Below are positions 17,897 through 27,304 of a stretch of DNA of 64,000 nt, piece after piece. The notes beneath the pieces are model-generated. The model saw only the letters and a list, made by a program, of their open reading frames with translations, had not been told where the DNA came from and made no database searches. The DNA is from CAVVEQ01 sp963747315 (GTDB lineage: Bacteria; Chloroflexota; Anaerolineae; Anaerolineales; Anaerolineaceae): positions 868,001 to 932,000 of the forward strand of contig CAVVEQ010000013.1 of the NCBI GenBank assembly GCA_963747315.1. The letters run 5' to 3'. The position numbers and the translations under genes are program-made. Positions within the stretch are counted from its first letter, which is position 1. Every line of letters begins with the position of its first letter.

Positions 17897-18319
17897 ATGC
17901 CCGTTTCAATCTATAGGTTTCCGGGTCGGTACTCAAGCCTTTCGGAAATCGCCGAGATCATAAAAGAGAAATCCTCCGAAGCTGGGTTGCAGGATGATTC
18001 TATCTATGCGGTTGAATCTGCTGTTGATGAAGCTTGCTCGAATATTATTGAACACGCCTACCAGGGGGAAGATAAAGGTGATATCCTGATCGAGGTGGAG
18101 GTCATAAAAGAAGGCATAAAAATCCGCTTGATCGATCAGGGAGAACCATTTCAACCCGAAAAAATTGTCAGTCCGGATACAGGTGCTCCGCTTTCAAAAA
18201 GGAAACCATCCGGATTGGGGCTCTATATGATGCGGAAATGCATGGATGAGGTCAGCTTCAATTTCTCACCCGGGTGCAACACCCTCACAATGGTCAAATA
18301 CAGGAATTCTGGTTGTTGA
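17897..18319 (+). CDS. Anti-sigma regulatory factor, RsbW-like kinase
   Basis: HATPase_c_2 family protein of 140 residues. The N-box ESAVDEACSNIIEHAY and the G-box region GLGLYMMRKCMDEV are visible; IRLIDQGEPF fits the G1 box. It probably phosphorylates the STAS partner just upstream. The two genes are 5 bases apart and form one transcript. Confidence 0.9.
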   Translation: MPVSIYRFPGRYSSLSEIAEIIKEKSSEAGLQDDSIYAVESAVDEACSNIIEHAYQGEDKGDILIEVEVIKEGIKIRLIDQGEPFQPEKIVSPDTGAPLSKRKPSGLGLYMMRKCMDEVSFNFSPGCNTLTMVKYRNSGC

Positions 18320-18408
18320 TTCGACCCGCGATCCAACCAGGGGTTTTTTTGATTATTCGATTCTGGATACACCTATTCTAGTGGGCAGTATTTTAGGGGA
18401 TTATGCAG

Positions 18409-18794
18409 TTATTGGCCAAAAAACAGCGACCACCAGATTTCCCAGGCTGGGCGGTGTTGCGGTGTCGGTACTGGGATCGTCTTAGGCTGTGGTGTCTCCC
18501 CCGGGGGGGAAGGGGAACAATGATTTTATCTCCGGGCAATGCCATGTGTCCCTCCTCCCTGGCATAATCTTCTACAGCCTTCACGGAGGTTGCATAAGCC
18601 ATTTGCGTTTGTAGATAGGTATGCGTTTTTTGCAGGTTGGCAATTTCTGTGTTCACGGCATTGCGTTGATTGGTGAGCCGTGCAAGTTCAGAAATCCGTC
18701 CAAAAAGAGTCATCATGATAAATACCAAAACGATCAACCCGCTGGTATATATCGTTTTATTTTTATCAAGTTTAATTTTCCGAAGAAATTTCAT
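18409..18794 (-). CDS. FtsB/DivIC-like septum protein, interrupted by a -1 frame change
   Basis: Small bitopic cell-division protein: short basic cytoplasmic N-terminus, membrane segment (YTSGLIVLVFIMMTLF), then a coiled coil (LARLTNQRNAVNTEIANLQK) and the LPGDKIIVPLPP segment. Reading past the C7/G5 run at about 18494-18505 needs one additional base; the new frame gives a Pro-rich linker and a Trp-rich end (AWEIWWSLFFGQ) with TAA at 18409. Without the shift the frame runs on into unrelated sequence. ATG 18794 is chosen because an upstream extension of the frame passes through the tRNA-Leu gene. Confidence 0.75.
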
Positions 18795-18825
18795 GACGAT
18801 GGAAAGCGGATACAAGAAGGGTGCC

Positions 18826-18852
18826 AAGAAAAAAACTCTGCTTGTGCAGAGT
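18826..18852 (-). terminator. Terminator of the tRNA-Leu gene
   Basis: Read on the minus strand: ACTCTGC, loop ACAA, GCAGAGT, then T7. It begins six bases past the tRNA 3' end and separates it from ftsB. Confidence 0.85.
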
Positions 18853-18857
18853 TCAGG

Positions 18858-18941
18858 TGCCGAAGGTGGGATTTGAACCCACACGAGCGTTTGCCCACTA
18901 CGCCCTGAACGTAGCGCGTCTGCCAATTCCGCCACTTCGGC
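18858..18941 (-). tRNA. tRNA-Leu (anticodon CAG)
   Basis: On the minus strand the acceptor GCCGAAG pairs with CTTCGGC, discriminator A. The anticodon arm is CTACG-TTCAGGG-CGTAG giving anticodon CAG (reads CTG codons). A long variable arm (GGGCAAACGCTC) identifies a class II tRNA, and the T arm contains GGTTCAAATCC. The CCA end is not encoded. Confidence 0.95.
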
Positions 18942-18952
18942 TCAGTCCGCCA

Positions 18953-18980
18953 ATTCTATCAAACTTGCCTGTTTTGTCAA
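18953..18980 (-). promoter_or_regulatory. Promoter of tRNA-Leu
   Basis: On the minus strand TTGACA, 16-base spacer, TAGAAT; the predicted start lies about 5-7 bases before the tRNA 5' end. Confidence 0.75.
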
Positions 18981-19061
18981 CCTTGGTACTAAAATCACCG
19001 TTTAGCGATAATTCGCGGAGTGTTTTTCCTGTGGCGAGGTGGACAGCTGTGTTTTCGCCCA

Positions 19062-19082
19062 TGCTATAATCTTTTTTGAGGA
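19062..19082 (+). promoter_or_regulatory. Extended -10 promoter and ribosome site of 7TM-GAF gene
   Basis: TGCTATAAT at 19062-19070 followed by GAGGA at 19078-19082, 6 bases before ATG 19089. The leader would be only about 12 bases. Confidence 0.55.
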
Positions 19083-19088
19083 ATTCCC

Positions 19089-21290
19089 ATGAGCCAATTG
19101 CTACTCCAGGTGCTATCGATCCTGACCGAACCCTCGGGTGATTTGATCTTTCACCTTGTGCAGATCTTCTCCGCCCTGGCAGCCCTTCTCCTGGCACTTT
19201 CCAGCCACCAGGATCCTAAGGCCTCGATCTACCGGCGGTTCCTCCTCGGGATCATTATCGTTCTTGCCAGCCAGCTGATGCTTTTTCTGGTTACGACCTT
19301 CGGCTGGCGCGGGTATTTTGAGACACATCTCATTCTCCCAATTTTGGAGCGGACGGTAAATTCACTTTGCATGGTATGGATTATCTGGCTTTGGGTGGCA
19401 CCTTTACCCTGGAAAGTGGCAGATTATTCCCTGATAGGTTTCAATATTTTCATCGGCCTTTCCTTCCTGGTTACCGGTTTCACCTGGTTCATCCAGGGAC
19501 CCGGTACTGATTTCAATTCAACCTGGCAGGATTTACTTTGGGCTGATTTAATGGTTATCGCCATCGTCGCAGGATTGGTCGGTCTGATCTATAAAAAACC
19601 GGATGGTTGGGGTGTGGGTGTGGGTTTCCTGGCCATCAATCTCACCGGATTGACGGCTCACCTCGTTTATCCCATGCAACCGGGTGATTATATCGGGATC
19701 GTCCGCCTTGTTCAGGTCTTCACCTACCCCCTGCTGCCCGTTTTAACCAGAAGGTTCACCCTTCCTCCTGCACCTGCCCCGGTGTATATTCCTCCCCCTG
19801 TCTCAGCCGGTCCACCGGAACGCACCCGCTTTACGGCAGAATCACGGACGATCGATACCTGGTTGCAGCTATCCGCCCAGGAACGTTCGGACCCGTTTCA
19901 TAAGCTGCTTGTCAAAGCTATCGCCCAAACGATGGTCGCAGATATTTGTTTGCTGGTATCCACGCCGGATCCGCATAAACAGGTTCGGATCAAAGCAGGC
20001 TATGATCTGATACGGCAGGAAACATTGGGAGAAGGAAGCATCAAGGGGGAAAACATCCCTGAGATCCTGCGCGCCTTCGATCAAAATCTTCCCTTGATCA
20101 TGCTCACAGGTGGTGCTGTCAGCAAGGATCTGAAGTCATTTCGGGATGCCCTGAACCTTAAAGCACCATCCAATTCGATGTTTATCCCCATCCTTTACCA
20201 CCAGGAACCGATCGCGGGGTTGCTCCTTTGCTCTCCTTATTCCACCAGGGTCTGGGATATCACAGACGAGTCTTACCTATACAGCGTTACGAACCGGGTG
20301 GGAGCACTGCTTGCGGAAATTTCCAAACGCGAGGAGGACCTCGTAAGTGATGACCTCGCCATACTGGATGAGGAAGAGCTTCGCAGGAAATTTAGCCTCC
20401 TGAAGCAGGAGAACATCGCCTTGGTGACTGAGATTGATGTGCTGCAAAAGAACCCTGAATTGCCCCCCGAGCCCCCCGCGATGGAGCATTTGGAACCACC
20501 TGCCGTGATCGCTCTTCCTGCAGCGCTCTCCGCGGTGGAAAAAAATCACACTGGTTTGAGCTTGGAAGAGGAAGATAATCTGCGCACAGAGCTGCGTATC
20601 GCACTGGAGGAAGTCTCCCGCCTTCGGGCTGCCCAGGCTGCCTTGGTATTAACCGAAAGTGCTTTAGGATCTTCATCATTAGAAGAAAAAACCGGGGAAG
20701 ACACTCCCTACTACCCTTCATCTCCCAGCCCGGAACTAACTGATCATGCCGACCAAAATGTGACAGGTGAGCCAGAGCATGAATTCGAGTCAGGTCCTCC
20801 AGTAATGGATGAAAAGGATCTCCTCCCGGACACTCCGGTTCCCGAAATGTATATATCAATATTACTCGCGATGGTGGATGAATCCATCCAGGAAAACCGC
20901 GACATTTTATCCCAACGTGAGATCTCCGTTTTGAGTGATATCCCAGCGAATGTTCCTGGTATTTTGGCACTCCCAAGTATTGCTGGACGAGTGATTTCAA
21001 ATGTTCTCCAAAACTTAGCTTCAAACTCATCCATTGGCAGCTCAATAGAGATCAAAGCTGCTCCGGATGGAGAATATGTAAATCTGCAGCTCAAACATAT
21101 GATTGACCCGGAGAAGTTGTCAGATCTGGCACCCGATGGTTCTGAAAAAGTCGGCCTTCACCCGGTTGGTTTTTCCCAGGCTGATTGGGAGCAGGATATC
21201 CAACAGATCAGCGCGTTTAACGGCGCCATGCTTTTCAATCCCCTTCCCCCAGCGGAACAGGAAGTTACATTAAAATTCAAGATCGCTTAG
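19089..21290 (+). CDS. Seven-helix membrane protein with GAF-like and ATPase-like regions
   Basis: The first about 220 residues contain seven hydrophobic segments (for example FLLGIIIVLASQLMLFLVT and LIGFNIFIGLSFLVTGFTWF). Residues about 260-400 resemble a GAF sensor domain, followed by a coiled coil and a disordered acidic stretch. The C-terminal about 120 residues contain GRVISNVLQNLASNSS and a beta-rich end that look like a degenerate histidine-kinase ATPase domain, but I see no H-box and no clear G-boxes. Likely a membrane signalling protein; ligand and partner unknown. Confidence 0.7.
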   Translation: MSQLLLQVLSILTEPSGDLIFHLVQIFSALAALLLALSSHQDPKASIYRRFLLGIIIVLASQLMLFLVTTFGWRGYFETHLILPILERTVNSLCMVWIIWLWVAPLPWKVADYSLIGFNIFIGLSFLVTGFTWFIQGPGTDFNSTWQDLLWADLMVIAIVAGLVGLIYKKPDGWGVGVGFLAINLTGLTAHLVYPMQPGDYIGIVRLVQVFTYPLLPVLTRRFTLPPAPAPVYIPPPVSAGPPERTRFTAESRTIDTWLQLSAQERSDPFHKLLVKAIAQTMVADICLLVSTPDPHKQVRIKAGYDLIRQETLGEGSIKGENIPEILRAFDQNLPLIMLTGGAVSKDLKSFRDALNLKAPSNSMFIPILYHQEPIAGLLLCSPYSTRVWDITDESYLYSVTNRVGALLAEISKREEDLVSDDLAILDEEELRRKFSLLKQENIALVTEIDVLQKNPELPPEPPAMEHLEPPAVIALPAALSAVEKNHTGLSLEEEDNLRTELRIALEEVSRLRAAQAALVLTESALGSSSLEEKTGEDTPYYPSSPSPELTDHADQNVTGEPEHEFESGPPVMDEKDLLPDTPVPEMYISILLAMVDESIQENRDILSQREISVLSDIPANVPGILALPSIAGRVISNVLQNLASNSSIGSSIEIKAAPDGEYVNLQLKHMIDPEKLSDLAPDGSEKVGLHPVGFSQADWEQDIQQISAFNGAMLFNPLPPAEQEVTLKFKIA

Positions 21291-21317
21291 CCGCGCGGTC
21301 TTCTACCCATACAAGTA

Positions 21318-22334
21318 TTGATTAATCATCGATTATTTCTACCTATCTTTGCGGTATTGTCCGCTCTCTTACTTATTGGCTGTAATGCGAATTCTGGTAA
21401 TACCGGGGGTTATGCACGTGCTGAATTGCTACTGACGCAAAATCCCGGAGTGGAACCCAGCCGGACGCCATTTCAGCCTGGGTTGATCCTTCAAACCCAA
21501 ATACCCCAATCAGGACGATCAACTCCGAATTCTTTGGATGCTCTTCAGTCAACCCTAAATCCTGCTTATTCACACCGCACGAATATCCTTGTGCTTGGCT
21601 CAGACTGGCGGCCAAATTCCGGTTACCGCACCGATGTGATCCTGCTGGTTTCACTGGATAAAATTCACGAAGAAATAAGCATCATTTCCTTTCCACGGGA
21701 TCTGTGGGTCCGAATTCCCGGTATCGGCGAGGAGAGAATAAACACCGCCATGGAATTTGGTGGTTTCCCGATGGCACAGGATATGTTCCTGGAAATCTTC
21801 GGGTTGAGGATCGATCATTACGTAATGACGAATTTTCAGGGTTTTTTGAACCTGGTAAATTCTCTTGGCGGGATAAATGTTAACGCAGCACGTGAGCTTT
21901 ATGATACATGCAATCTTCCCCAGGCATCTGGAGGATACTGCTATGTAGGACCTGGGTTAAATCAAATGGATGGAGCCACCGCACTTTGGTACGTTCGATC
22001 GCGCGGCACCACCAGCGACTTTGACCGCACTCGCAGAGCTCAGGAGGTGCTTCGCGCCATTTTCGACAAATTGATTAGTTTGGATGCTGTGGGTAAAACA
22101 TCTCGGCTTTTTAATAGCCTTTCGGGAATGTTTGAAACAGACCTGCGGATGCAGGCGATTCTCCCGTTTATCCCACTTGCTGCAAAAATGACCGTAGAGC
22201 CCACCAGAGTCCGCCAGTTTTTCATTGGACCTGAGGAGGCTTTTGGTTACATCATTCCCTCTTCGGGTGCAAATGTCCTGCTCCCCGATATGGAAGCGAT
22301 CCGGGAGATCCTGAACCAGGCAGCGGGTGAATAA
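21318..22334 (+). CDS. LCP (LytR-CpsA-Psr) family protein
   Basis: LCP proteins attach glycopolymers to peptidoglycan from lipid-linked precursors. N-terminal lipoprotein-like signal (VLSALLLIGC), then the LCP core: NILVLGSDWRP, YRTDVILLVSLD, SIISFPRDLWV, INTAMEFGG and RSRGTTSDFDRTRRAQEVL, containing the conserved Asp/Arg residues. The annotated start is TTG 21318 with no clear ribosome site, so the start is uncertain. 28 bases separate it from the preceding gene. Confidence 0.9.
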   Translation: MINHRLFLPIFAVLSALLLIGCNANSGNTGGYARAELLLTQNPGVEPSRTPFQPGLILQTQIPQSGRSTPNSLDALQSTLNPAYSHRTNILVLGSDWRPNSGYRTDVILLVSLDKIHEEISIISFPRDLWVRIPGIGEERINTAMEFGGFPMAQDMFLEIFGLRIDHYVMTNFQGFLNLVNSLGGINVNAARELYDTCNLPQASGGYCYVGPGLNQMDGATALWYVRSRGTTSDFDRTRRAQEVLRAIFDKLISLDAVGKTSRLFNSLSGMFETDLRMQAILPFIPLAAKMTVEPTRVRQFFIGPEEAFGYIIPSSGANVLLPDMEAIREILNQAAGE

Positions 22335-22347
22335 GCCTGCAAATTGA

Positions 22348-22376
22348 TTGACTGGCAGTAGGAAAGTATCTATACT
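22348..22376 (+). promoter_or_regulatory. Sigma70-type promoter before recombinase-fold gene
   Basis: TTGACT, 17-base spacer, TATACT, just after the LCP stop and about 40 bases before ATG 22417. Confidence 0.75.
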
Positions 22377-22416
22377 TGAATAATTCAAATGTCTATGCGC
22401 AAGGCAAGGTGAGCGA

Positions 22417-23320
22417 ATGACAAATAGAGATCCAATTATTCATATCACTGGAGATGATCCCCTTCCTCCTGTGGTCGAATCCTGGGGATTGTACCTTCTG
22501 GATCAAGGCAAGTCGCCGCATACGCTGAAGGCATTTTTGGCTGATTTGAAACTTTTGGCGGGATTTCTTCCGCCAAACCAATCAATTGCAGCGGTCACAA
22601 CTAATGATATTAATGCTTTCCTTTCATGGCTTGAAAACGGGCGAGGAGTTCCTTGCAGTCCGAAAACACTTGCAAGAAGGGTGACATCCATAAAAGCGTT
22701 CTTTCGCTGGCTGTTTCAATATGGTCGGATCCCCGCCGATCCTGCTGAGAAAGTACTTCAAAAAAGCGTGATCAGCCCCCTACCGGAGGTGCTTACCGCC
22801 GAGGAGATCATCAAAACTTAAGTTTGTTGCGGATGCAAGCCGCCGGGGAAAAATCCCCGATAGCCGCCCCGCAGCGTTGTTCGGTCTGCTTATTGAAACA
22901 GGGATGAAAAAAGGTGAGTGCCTCACACTGAGTATGAATCACATTGACTCAACAGACTCGGAAAATCCTTTTGTCTTCATCCGTTACACCAATCCTTCCA
23001 ATCGATATAAGGAAAGGAAGCTCCAACTCAGCAAGGATTGGTTTGAGGTTTTCAAGGAATACAAACATCAATATCAACCAGCCGATCGGCTTTTCCCCTG
23101 GTCGCCGCGAAGGTTGGAATACTTGCTGGAAGATCTGGGCGTGGAAGCCGGTCTTGGAAAGCATCTTTCATTTGATATGTGCCGGTGGAGCTCAGGTCTC
23201 CTGGATTGGCAAGGAGGAATTGAATCGGAAAAGATCCGCCAGAAACTGGGGATCTCAAAGATTCAATGGCGCGAAATAAGCCTGAAATTACATCAGCTGG
23301 CTGAAAAAACCAGTGATTAA
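22417..23320 (+). CDS. Tyrosine-recombinase-fold protein lacking catalytic residues, +1 frame change
   Basis: The N-terminal part is a clear SAM-like core-binding domain of XerC/XerD type (SWGLYLLDQGKSPHTLKAF, SPKTLARRVTSIKAFFRWL, LPEVLTAEEII). An extra base near 22808-22820 moves the frame, after which the catalytic domain follows (LFGLLIETGMKKGECLTL, LSFDMCRWSSGLLDW, IRQKLGISKIQW). In active enzymes these segments carry Arg, His-x-x-Arg, His/Trp and Tyr; here the first Arg is Lys, the His is Asp and no Tyr is found near the end. It may act only as a DNA-binding protein. Its 3' end overlaps the convergent tilS by 33 bases. Confidence 0.8.
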
Positions 23321-24746
23321 TATCCGGGTAACACTAAATGTAATTATTCGTTTCGTTGCCTCGGTCACCCGGTTCGGGTGCATCACCCTAAATCCAGGGA
23401 TCCAGAAGATTCCAACCTGATCACAGACTAGCGGCCAGGATTCCCTTGCCGCCTTGGGTAATCCCGCATTGATCCAATAATCAGAGAGTTTCATGGAATG
23501 CCCGCCCATCCCGTAAGGAATGATGCGATCGCCGTTCTGCCTGGTCCGGATCATCAAAGGCAGCCGCAAGGTGTCCAAATCAATAACCGCGCTCAAAGGA
23601 ACTTGATAATCTGTCCTGGATAAGGGCTTACCGGTGAGTTCAGTAACCGAAATGTTAATTTTAAAGTTACCGACAGAAACACCTTGTGAATTAATGTCCA
23701 TAATGATGCTATCCCCTGGAGGCATCCAGAGTTGTTCGGACGCGATGATCTCGGTGGAGCGATCCTTGATTGTCAGTTTTCCCCGGGAAAGCACAGCCTC
23801 CAAACCGTCCAAAATCTCCACCCTTTTGCCGGAATCACCGGTCTGAATTAGGCTGATGATCCGCTGGGTCGAGTCAAAATCAATATCACGATTGTTTTGC
23901 CTTAGTACATGGATAGCTCTTCGGAATAGCACCCTTTGGATGGCAATATCTTCAGCTTGCAGTGCTTTCAATGAAAATTCGTGATATATCGGTCCAGCAG
24001 ATATGGTAACCCGTTGCAGGGCAGCATCTGTCAGTCTGGAAAAAAGTTCATCCACCTCCTCCATAACCTGGGAGGTTCGCTGCAGTCTCTCCAGGAATCC
24101 AGGCTGATATGTTTCCAGGAGTGGAAGAAGTTCCAATCTTATTCTGTTCCGGAAATACGCTGTATCAGTATTGGATTCATCTTGTATATATCCGATCTGA
24201 TGCTCATCGCAAAAGTTCTCTGTTTCCAACCGGCTGACCTGGATGAGGGGACGGACGACTGGGATATTTTCATCAAATTGCGCCAGAATGGTACGAGGTT
24301 TCATCCCTTTCAATCCGCTCACCCCGCTGCCGCGGATAAAATGCATCAAAACTGTTTCAGCCTGATCGTTGGCCGTATGCCCGGTTGCAACCGCCTGAGC
24401 CCCAACCTTTCTGGCTTGATTAAACAGAAAATCATACCTGGCTTGCCTGGCACCTTCTTCAATGGATAAGTTTTTCTCCTTACAAAACTGCCGGACATCT
24501 TCGCGACCGAGGAGGCTTGGGATACCTCTGCTTTTTGCATAGGAAACCACATGCTCAGCATCTAATTTGGAATTTAGCCGTAATTGGTGGTCAAAATGCG
24601 CGATTATGATATTGAATCCGGTTGCTGATAAAACATTCCGCAAGGCACAAGCTATCCGCCCCTCCGGATACACCAACCACCACCGGTTTTTCAAGGGTCA
24701 AACCGCAGCGCTCCAAGGTAAACCGCTTGAAAGCATTCAATTCCAT
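23288..24746 (-). CDS. tilS: tRNA(Ile)-lysidine synthase, interrupted by a +1 frame change
   Basis: Modifies C34 of tRNA-Ile so that it reads AUA. The N-terminal frame has the PP-loop VVVGVSGGADSLCL; the second frame, from about 24640 down, continues NVLSATGFNIIIAHFDHQLR, SIEEGARQARYDFL, ATGHTANDQAETVLMH and the C-terminal TilS domains (RTRQNGDRIIPYGMGGHSMKLSDYW). The join at CTTGCGG (24638-24644) needs one extra base in the sequence. Start ATG 24746 lies 6 bases after a TGCTATAAT box. The gene is normally essential, so it is probably intact in the cell. Confidence 0.9.
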
Positions 24747-24752
24747 GAAGCG

Positions 24753-24761
24753 ATTATAGCA
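24753..24761 (-). promoter_or_regulatory. Extended -10 promoter of tilS, leaderless
   Basis: On the minus strand TGCTATAAT, with the TATAAT box ending 6 bases before ATG 24746. The transcription start expected about 7 bases after the -10 box coincides with the start codon, so the mRNA is probably leaderless. Confidence 0.65.
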
Positions 24762-24846
24762 TTCGCAAAACGCCAAATTTTTGCTTGCCCTCAAAGGCTG
24801 TTTGTGCTAGACTAAATTAAATTTTGTTAACATATACGGGGTAACC

Positions 24847-25994
24847 ATGGCCGAGAAGATCCTGATTGTTGATGACGACATGGAGACACTACGTCTCGTG
24901 GGTCTCATGCTGCAAAGACAGGGTTACCAGATCGTAGCTGCCAGTAATGGAACTCAGGCGCTGGGTCTGACCCGGAATGAAAAACCGGACCTGATCGTGC
25001 TGGATGTGATGATGCCGGACATGGACGGTTATGAGGTCACCCGCCAGCTTCGCCAGGATAAGGACACCGCTCGATATACCCATCATCCTTTTCACAGCCA
25101 AGAGCCAGGTGGATGATAAAGTAACCGGCTATGAAGTGGGCGCAGATGATTATTTAACAAAACCAGTTCATCCTGCGGAACTGGTTGCCCACATTAAGGC
25201 ATTGCTTGCCCGCGGAAAAAACCGTGCTGCGGTTCCCCAGGAAAAAGGTTACACCATCGGTTTCATCGCTGCAAAGGGAGGTCTCGGTGTTTCCAGCCTG
25301 GCTCTCAACCTGGCAATCTCCATGCGCGTCCGGAGTAAAACCGAGGTCATCGCTGCCGAATTACGCCCCGGGCAGGGAACCTGGGGAGTTGAACTGGCTT
25401 TTCCGGAAACTGATGGGTTGAACAAGCTCCTTAAGCTCAAGACAGCTGAGATTACTAAATCAAGAGTTGAAGGCGAGCTGGTGCGGATGCCAAATGGACT
25501 GCACCTGCTGATGGCTTCCAATTATTCAAAAGGCACCAATCCCTGCGACACCCTCGATCAAATGAAAACCGTGCTTCAATATCTTGGAGCGATCGGAAAG
25601 ATCCTGCTTTTGGATATCGGCACCAATTTCATCCCCGGTCTGGATGACATTTTGGATGTCTGTAACGAGATCGTTTTAGTCACCGAGCCCCAACCGGTTA
25701 CCATCCAACGCACGAAGATCATGCTTGAAGAATTGAATCAGAAAGGGTTTGGGAAATCCAAACTGCTATCCCTGGTATTGATCAACCGAATGCGGACAGA
25801 CGTGCAATATTCTATCTCCCAGGTACAGGATGCGCTTCATATTCCGGTTCTGCAAATGGTCCCACCAGTCCCAGAGCTGGCATACCAGGCGAGCTTGACG
25901 GAATATTCCTCTAATTGATGTTCAACCGGAAGGACTGTTAACCCAGCAGTTTACCAAGCTGGCTGAAGATATAATTAACCATATTCAGAAATAA
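24847..25994 (+). CDS. Receiver-ParA/CpaE-like ATPase fusion with two +1 frame changes
   Basis: N-terminal CheY receiver with its acidic pair (VDDDME), phosphoacceptor Asp in IVLDVMMPDMDGYEV, conserved Thr (ILFTAKS) and Lys (YLTKPVHP). It is joined to a ParA/MinD-type ATPase with a deviant Walker A AAKGGLGVSSLALNLA, as in CpaE/TadZ proteins. Extra bases near 25064-25073 and 25896-25902 break the frame; the final segment reads PLIDVQPEGLLTQQF and ends at TAA 25992-25994. No pilus (Tad) genes are visible here. Together with the histidine kinase downstream it likely forms a signalling pair. Confidence 0.85.
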
Positions 25995-26066
25995 TTCTCC
26001 CTTTTTTTCAGGGGGTTTTCGAATGTTCGGAGAATTGGCATATTTATTGTTATTCTTTTATGAATT

Positions 26067-27268
26067 ATGAGTGAAATTACATTTACCCTCGCCCTGCGTC
26101 GTTACCAGACGCTGATCGATGTTGCCCGCGATCTGGCAACAGTTACCGATCTGGATAATCTTCTGCTTAAAAATCGTCCGGGTCGCTGAAGATTTGGTTA
26201 AAGCCGAAGGCGCCTCGCTGCTGCTCTATGACGATGTGCATTGCGAGTTATATTTTAAAAAGATATCGATCGGTGGGCAGGAAAGATCTTCCAATTTCAT
26301 TGTTCCGGAAGAAAGCATTGCCGGTTATGTGGCAACCCAAAGAGAACCGGTTTATATTGAGGACGTGGAAAAAGACAATCGATTTCCATCACCTTTCCTG
26401 AAGGGGATTGATTTCCCGGTGAGATCATTGATCGCAATCCCTCTCATCACCCATGATAAATGTATCGGCGTTCTGGAGGTTTTTAATAAAAAGGATGAAG
26501 CCTTCAATAAAGAGGATGAAGGTGTCCTACTCGCGCTCGGCGCGCAGGCATCCATCGCCATCGAAAATGCGCGCCTCTTCAAACAGGCAGACCTGATCTC
26601 GGAACTTGTGCACGAGATCCGCACCCCGCTCACATCCATCACCACCATTGCTTACCTTTTGGAACGTTCTGAATTAACCGCTGAGCAACGCACCGGGCTT
26701 GCCAGAACAATATCCGAGGAGACCATGAGACTCAATGACATGGCCACGTCGTTCCTTGATTTGGCCAGGTTGGAATCCGGCAGAATGGTCTTTATGCCCG
26801 AGGCGATCAGCGTCCCGCAAATATTGCAGGAGTGCGTCAACGTTATTGAACCAAAAGCTGCGGAACGCAGTATCCAAATTCATATTGAAGTGCCGCATGA
26901 TATATCTACCTGCCCTGGAGGCCGATAGGGATAAGATCAAACAGGTGCTGTTGAATATTCTCTCCAATGCATTGAAATACAACCGGGATAATGGATCCAT
27001 CGATCTCCGTGCCTGGAGCGCAGAACAGTGGATCTATATCAGTATCCGCGATAGCGGGCCGGGTATCCCGGATAGCGACCTGAATCATATTTTTGATAAA
27101 TTTTACCGCTCCAAAGGAACTGAAAAAAACACCCCCGGAACCGGTTTGGGGCTTTCAATATGCAAAAAGATCGTGGAGAGTCATGGCGGCACGATCGAAG
27201 CCCAAAGCACTATGAATGTGGGAAGTACATTCTTGATAAAACTTCCCCAACAATTCATGGGGTCATAA
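26067..27268 (+). CDS. GAF-domain sensor histidine kinase with two +1 frame changes
   Basis: Cytoplasmic two-component sensor. ATG 26067 begins MSEITFTLALRRYQTL; an extra A near 26166-26174 shifts the frame into the GAF domain (VKAEGASLLLYDD, ESIAGYVATQREPVYIEDV, SLIAIPLI). The H-box is SELVHEIRTPLTSITT. A second extra base near 26898-26912 leads into the ATPase domain (DRDKIKQVLLNILSNALKY, RDSGPGIP, TGLGLSICKKIVESHGG). The deduced length of about 400 residues is normal. It follows the receiver-ATPase gene by 72 bases, so that protein is its probable partner. Confidence 0.87.
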
Positions 27269-27304
27269 GCAGCATCTTTTTTTCAAGTGGGGAAAAAGAA
27301 AAAG

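Noticed and set aside
18795..18935. N-terminal extension of the ftsB frame
   Set aside because: It would be translated through the tRNA-Leu gene and its terminator; the FtsB-like part starts at ATG 18794.
22417..23320. Integrase as a sign of a mobile element
   Set aside because: No inverted or direct repeats, attachment sites or cargo genes are found, neighbours are housekeeping genes, and catalytic residues are missing.
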